A DNA stretch of 8,173 nucleotides from contig JAJQFK010000050.1 of NCBI GenBank assembly GCA_021201175.1, positions 1 to 8,173 on the forward strand, written 5' to 3'. The notes beneath the pieces are model-generated. The model saw only the letters and a list, made by a program, of their open reading frames with translations, did not search any database and was not told the DNA's origin. The DNA comes from Candidatus Gastranaerophilales bacterium (GTDB lineage Bacteria > Cyanobacteriota > Vampirovibrionia > Gastranaerophilales > Gastranaerophilaceae). A program made the position numbers and the translations under genes. This document shows, piece after piece, positions 5,698 to 8,173 of this stretch (the stretch's first letter is position 1; each line of letters opens with the position of its first letter).

Positions 5698-6441
5698 ATG
5701 CAAGAAGAAATATACGGAAATGTACATTCAATAGAAACATTCGGTACCGTTGACGGGCCGGGTATTCGTTTTGTTGTTTTTTTACAAGGCTGTCCCATGC
5801 GTTGTTTATATTGTCATAATCCTGACACATGGGAATTCAGAGAAAACAAAAAAATGAGTATTGCTGAAATATTGAAAGAGTATGAGAGTGTAAAAGAATT
5901 TTTAAAAAACGGCGGGCTTACTGTTACCGGCGGAGAACCGCTCTGTCAGATTGATTTTGTTTCGGAACTTTTTAAAAGTGCTAAATTAAAAAATATACAT
6001 ACGGCGCTTGATACTTCCGGTATTCTTTTTAATAAAAATAATACAGAAAAAATTGACCAATTATTGAATTATACAGATTTAGTTATGCTCGATATCAAAC
6101 ATATTAATGATGAAGAACATAAAAAACTCACAAAGCATTCTAATAAAGCTGTCTTAGAGTTTGCGCAATATCTTTCGGATAAAAATATTCCTGTTTGGAT
6201 TAGACATGTAGTTGTTCCTTCTATAACTTATAATGAAAAATATCTTTCTGAATTAGGAGAATTTTTGAAAAGACTAAAAAATATAAAAGCATTAGATGTT
6301 TTGCCTTATCATGATTTGGCTGTACCTAAGTATGAGAATCTCGGAATAGATTATCCATTAAAAGGGATTCCGCCGTTAACAAAAGAACAGGCTTTAAAAG
6401 CACGTGAGATTATTTTAAAAGCCTATCGTGCCTCAAAATAA
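5698..6441 (+). CDS. pflA: pyruvate formate-lyase activating enzyme (radical SAM)
   Basis: This enzyme reductively cleaves S-adenosylmethionine with a [4Fe-4S] cluster and abstracts a hydrogen from the PFL glycine, here expected to be Gly53 of the small subunit. The protein is 247 residues, the usual PflA length (E. coli 246). Visible hallmarks are GTVDGPGIRFVVFLQGC near the N-terminus, the cluster motif C-x3-C-x2-C at Cys32, Cys36 and Cys39 (CPMRCLYCHN), TVTGGEP at 75-81 that contacts the SAM amino group, LDTSG, DLVMLDIKH and the late VLPYHDLA. I chose ATG at 5698 because family similarity begins there. A longer in-frame reading from 5623 would overlap the previous gene and run through the terminator hairpin. 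It sits 62 bases after the radical subunit gene and appears to be uncoupled from it by that hairpin. The short spacing and order still mark it as part of the same functional unit. Nothing essential appears to be missing. Confidence 0.96.
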   Translation: MQEEIYGNVHSIETFGTVDGPGIRFVVFLQGCPMRCLYCHNPDTWEFRENKKMSIAEILKEYESVKEFLKNGGLTVTGGEPLCQIDFVSELFKSAKLKNIHTALDTSGILFNKNNTEKIDQLLNYTDLVMLDIKHINDEEHKKLTKHSNKAVLEFAQYLSDKNIPVWIRHVVVPSITYNEKYLSELGEFLKRLKNIKALDVLPYHDLAVPKYENLGIDYPLKGIPPLTKEQALKAREIILKAYRASK

Positions 6442-6458
6442 TATTTTTTAGCAAATTT

Positions 6459-6476
6459 GGTGCAAAATATTGCACC
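6459..6476. repeat. REP-like palindrome
   Basis: GGTGCAA (6459-6465) and TTGCACC (6470-6476) form a perfect seven-base inverted repeat around AATA, 17 bases after the pflA stop. No T-run follows on the plus strand, so it is a weak terminator candidate. The form resembles small palindromic elements scattered between genes in many bacteria; it may stabilise the 3' end of the pflA message. Confidence 0.5.
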
Positions 6477-6564
6477 CTACAACTAACACAAAATTGAATT
6501 TTTACATTTCTTAAATTATTCAGTCGGGGAGTTAAGTGTTGCGTTTTGTAAAAGAATTCGGTTA

Positions 6565-6580
6565 TATAATCATATATAAT
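6565..6580 (+). promoter_or_regulatory. candidate -10 elements for the gene at 6679
   Basis: Two consensus TATAAT hexamers (6565-6570 and 6575-6580) lie about 100 bases upstream of the start codon. Neither has a -35 at ideal spacing: TTGTAA (6546-6551) is 13 and 23 bases away. If either is used, repeat copy 4 lies in the transcribed leader, as for the acetyltransferase gene. Confidence 0.35.
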
Positions 6581-6612
6581 CAATTTTAGAGAATCACAAG
6601 TTTTATATTTTA

Positions 6613-6658
6613 GGTTGTCCGTGAAAATGCGGCTAAAAATGCGGGCGACACCAGATTA
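6613..6658 (+). repeat. dispersed repeat, copy 4, upstream of the partial gene
   Basis: This is the best match to copy 2 (24 of 25 bases in 6634-6658 and the first six bases of the unit identical). Like copy 2 it ends about 20 bases before a start codon and points toward the gene. The unit contains two similar AAATGCGG words (6625-6632 and 6636-6643). Confidence 0.75.
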
Positions 6659-6678
6659 AATGAAAGATTCTTCTTGAA

Positions 6679-8173
6679 ATGAATATAAAAAATAATAATC
6701 CTTTGCTGCCTGTAAATAAATTAAAATACAATTTGAAAAGCAACATAAGCATTAATAAAGGCGAAGAAAATAAAATAACATGTACAGGTGTATCGTATAT
6801 TCCCGCTAAAATAGTTCTTTCCCAAATTTGCCCTTCTTTTGGCGGAACTAACAAAGAACCTGCCGCCGGAGAAGAAATTGATATAAGTTCTGATTTTGAT
6901 GATTTTATTTTTGAAGAACAAGCTGATAAGTTAAAACTTGATTCAATCCAAAAAGATATGGCATTTAAATTATACAGTATGGGAGTTAATCCCGTAACTG
7001 CCTGTAAAACGGCAAAAGAAGGCATAAATACCGAACAAGCGGATAGTGCAAAAAAATTGATTGCTGCTGGAATGCGCTCCGATAGTGCCGCAGAAGCAGC
7101 AATATGCAATAAAAAAGAAGATATAGACTCCATAATAGATGTTGTAAATAGTAAGTCATTAAACTTGTCTAAATTTAATTATATTCCATTAAATCTGAAA
7201 GCAGCCGGGGCAGTTTCAGATTTTGACATAAGATTTAAAGATAAAAATGTAAAAAAAGATTTTTTATTGGTAAGATTACAATGTGAAAAAGATGTCACAA
7301 CATTTGAAGGACAAAATGTTATTTATACGAAATCACCTGATGAGACGGATATTAAAATTATGCAAACAATTAACCCCGACGGCTCAACAGATATAGAAAA
7401 AACTGAAAAATATAAAGACGGAAGCAGTAAAAGCTGGCATGTCGGGGGTAAAAGTTCATTTTATAATTACTACGATAAAAATGATTTAAAAATGCAAGTT
7501 GAATATAAATATAATGATTCACATACAGGGGTTGACAGTTTACTTGTAACTAAAAAATCAGATTTACATGAAGGGATTTTTGAAAAAACAATGTATCCAG
7601 TTGAAGAATTAAAGAAATATCCTGAACATTATGACATAATTGAAGGACTTAAAAACGGAGAAATTAAGGGCGGAAAAAAATTATGTGAAATCATTCCTAA
7701 CAAAAACGGAACAATAACATATAAAGAAAACATTGAAAAAAATGGTTTAAATATTAAAAGAACATACACAAACGGAATAAACGGAATTGATTATGATTAT
7801 CATTACATAATTGAAGAAAAAGACGGAACAAAAATTCTGGATACAGCATTGTCATTTGTAAAAAATTCAGATAATAAAACGACAACTATACTTAACGGAG
7901 AAAAATACATTGCCGAATTTGATGATACAACACAAAAAATTAAAATAACAGATTCCTGCAATGAAGTAAAAATAGTTGATATATCTTCAATAAAAAGCAA
8001 TAATTTAGGCGAGTGTTGGAATGTATGTAAATTACTACCCATAAACTTATTGGAAACACTTAAAAATATATCGCAATGGACATATATAGATGAAAATATT
8101 AATTCGGAAATCAATACGCAAGAAAATATTGTTGAAGCAAAAGACGATATGAAAATAAGTGCACATGAACTCG
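6679..8173 (+). CDS. unidentified protein with helical repeats and a beta-rich region, cut by the window end
   Basis: From ATG 6679 the frame stays open for 498 codons to the last base without a stop. An in-frame TGA at 6661 excludes a longer start. The ribosome site is weak (GAAAG, 6662-6666). I do not recognise the family. The first 80 residues are low in charge pattern, without a signal peptide. Residues about 84-155 are helical and hold a repeat of about 29 residues: FKLYSMGVNPVTACKTA (96-112) aligns with KKLIAAGMRSDSAAEAA (125-141), each a K-L-x3-G-x5-A-x3-A pattern, with a third partial copy after. Residues about 165-470 are polar, Lys/Asp/Asn/Thr-rich and look like many short beta strands joined by turns (NPDGS, YKDGSS, NKNGT, TNGINGIDYDY, LNGEKY). 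There are only a few cysteines and no membrane span. Codon use matches the neighbours. The next operon is not visible, so context gives no hint beyond the repeat upstream. Confidence 0.85.
   Translation, partial: MNIKNNNPLLPVNKLKYNLKSNISINKGEENKITCTGVSYIPAKIVLSQICPSFGGTNKEPAAGEEIDISSDFDDFIFEEQADKLKLDSIQKDMAFKLYSMGVNPVTACKTAKEGINTEQADSAKKLIAAGMRSDSAAEAAICNKKEDIDSIIDVVNSKSLNLSKFNYIPLNLKAAGAVSDFDIRFKDKNVKKDFLLVRLQCEKDVTTFEGQNVIYTKSPDETDIKIMQTINPDGSTDIEKTEKYKDGSSKSWHVGGKSSFYNYYDKNDLKMQVEYKYNDSHTGVDSLLVTKKSDLHEGIFEKTMYPVEELKKYPEHYDIIEGLKNGEIKGGKKLCEIIPNKNGTITYKENIEKNGLNIKRTYTNGINGIDYDYHYIIEEKDGTKILDTALSFVKNSDNKTTTILNGEKYIAEFDDTTQKIKITDSCNEVKIVDISSIKSNNLGECWNVCKLLPINLLETLKNISQWTYIDENINSEINTQENIVEAKDDMKISAHEL

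Noticed and set aside
6633..7133. Minus-strand frame of 166 codons
   Set aside because: It lies opposite the 498-codon plus-strand frame and its predicted product is low-complexity; the plus frame runs much longer and has natural composition.
7803..8114. Minus-strand frame of 103 codons
   Set aside because: Also a shadow of the long plus-strand frame at the window end, with no ribosome site seen.
1..8173. CRISPR array, tRNA or rRNA genes
   Set aside because: No regularly spaced repeats with spacers, no cloverleaf and no rRNA-like stretch were seen on either strand.

Overview
The window is AT-rich (by eye roughly one third G+C), with well-spaced, mostly Shine-Dalgarno-led genes and intrinsic terminators. 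It carries a fermentation locus (pyruvate formate-lyase and its activating enzyme), so the source is an anaerobic or facultatively fermenting bacterium. Base composition, the clostridial look of the PFL sequence and a Ca-binding secreted-type protein fit gut lineages such as Gastranaerophilales/Vampirovibrionia or low-GC Firmicutes. That placement is inference; no rRNA or other marker is present.

Layout. Bases 1-295 hold no convincing gene: a GC-richer stretch (about 55-235) with a terminator-like hairpin, then one copy of a short dispersed repeat. Bases 344-2215 (minus strand) encode a 623-residue acidic protein: Ser/Thr-rich head, long coiled coil, then a calcium-binding domain of the kind attached to RTX/FrpC-like proteins. 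It starts at GTG behind a strong ribosome site and ends at a clear intrinsic terminator. Bases 2221-2436 are a divergent promoter region. A GNAT-type acetyltransferase gene follows (2488-3102), bracketed by two inverted, imperfect copies of the dispersed repeat. Bases 3289-6441 are the PFL locus: large subunit, a separate 82-residue glycyl-radical subunit, a strong intrinsic terminator, and the radical-SAM activase, whose promoter appears to give a leaderless message. After 237 non-coding bases with a REP-like palindrome and another repeat copy, an open reading frame of unknown function starts at 6679 and runs off the window end.

How the genes work together. PFL normally is one chain of about 760 residues holding the two active-site cysteines and, near the C-terminus, the glycine that carries the radical. 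Here the cysteines are in one protein and the radical glycine in another, each with its own ribosome site and start. The activase next door should install the radical on Gly53 of the small protein, which must dock into the large protein for catalysis. E. coli GrcA/YfiD is a precedent for a free-standing glycyl-radical domain, but there it is a spare part for an intact PflB; here the neighbouring large chain has no radical domain of its own. Both chains end in matching Cys-Gly-Cys tails, which hints at how the split arose. This is the most unusual thing in the window.
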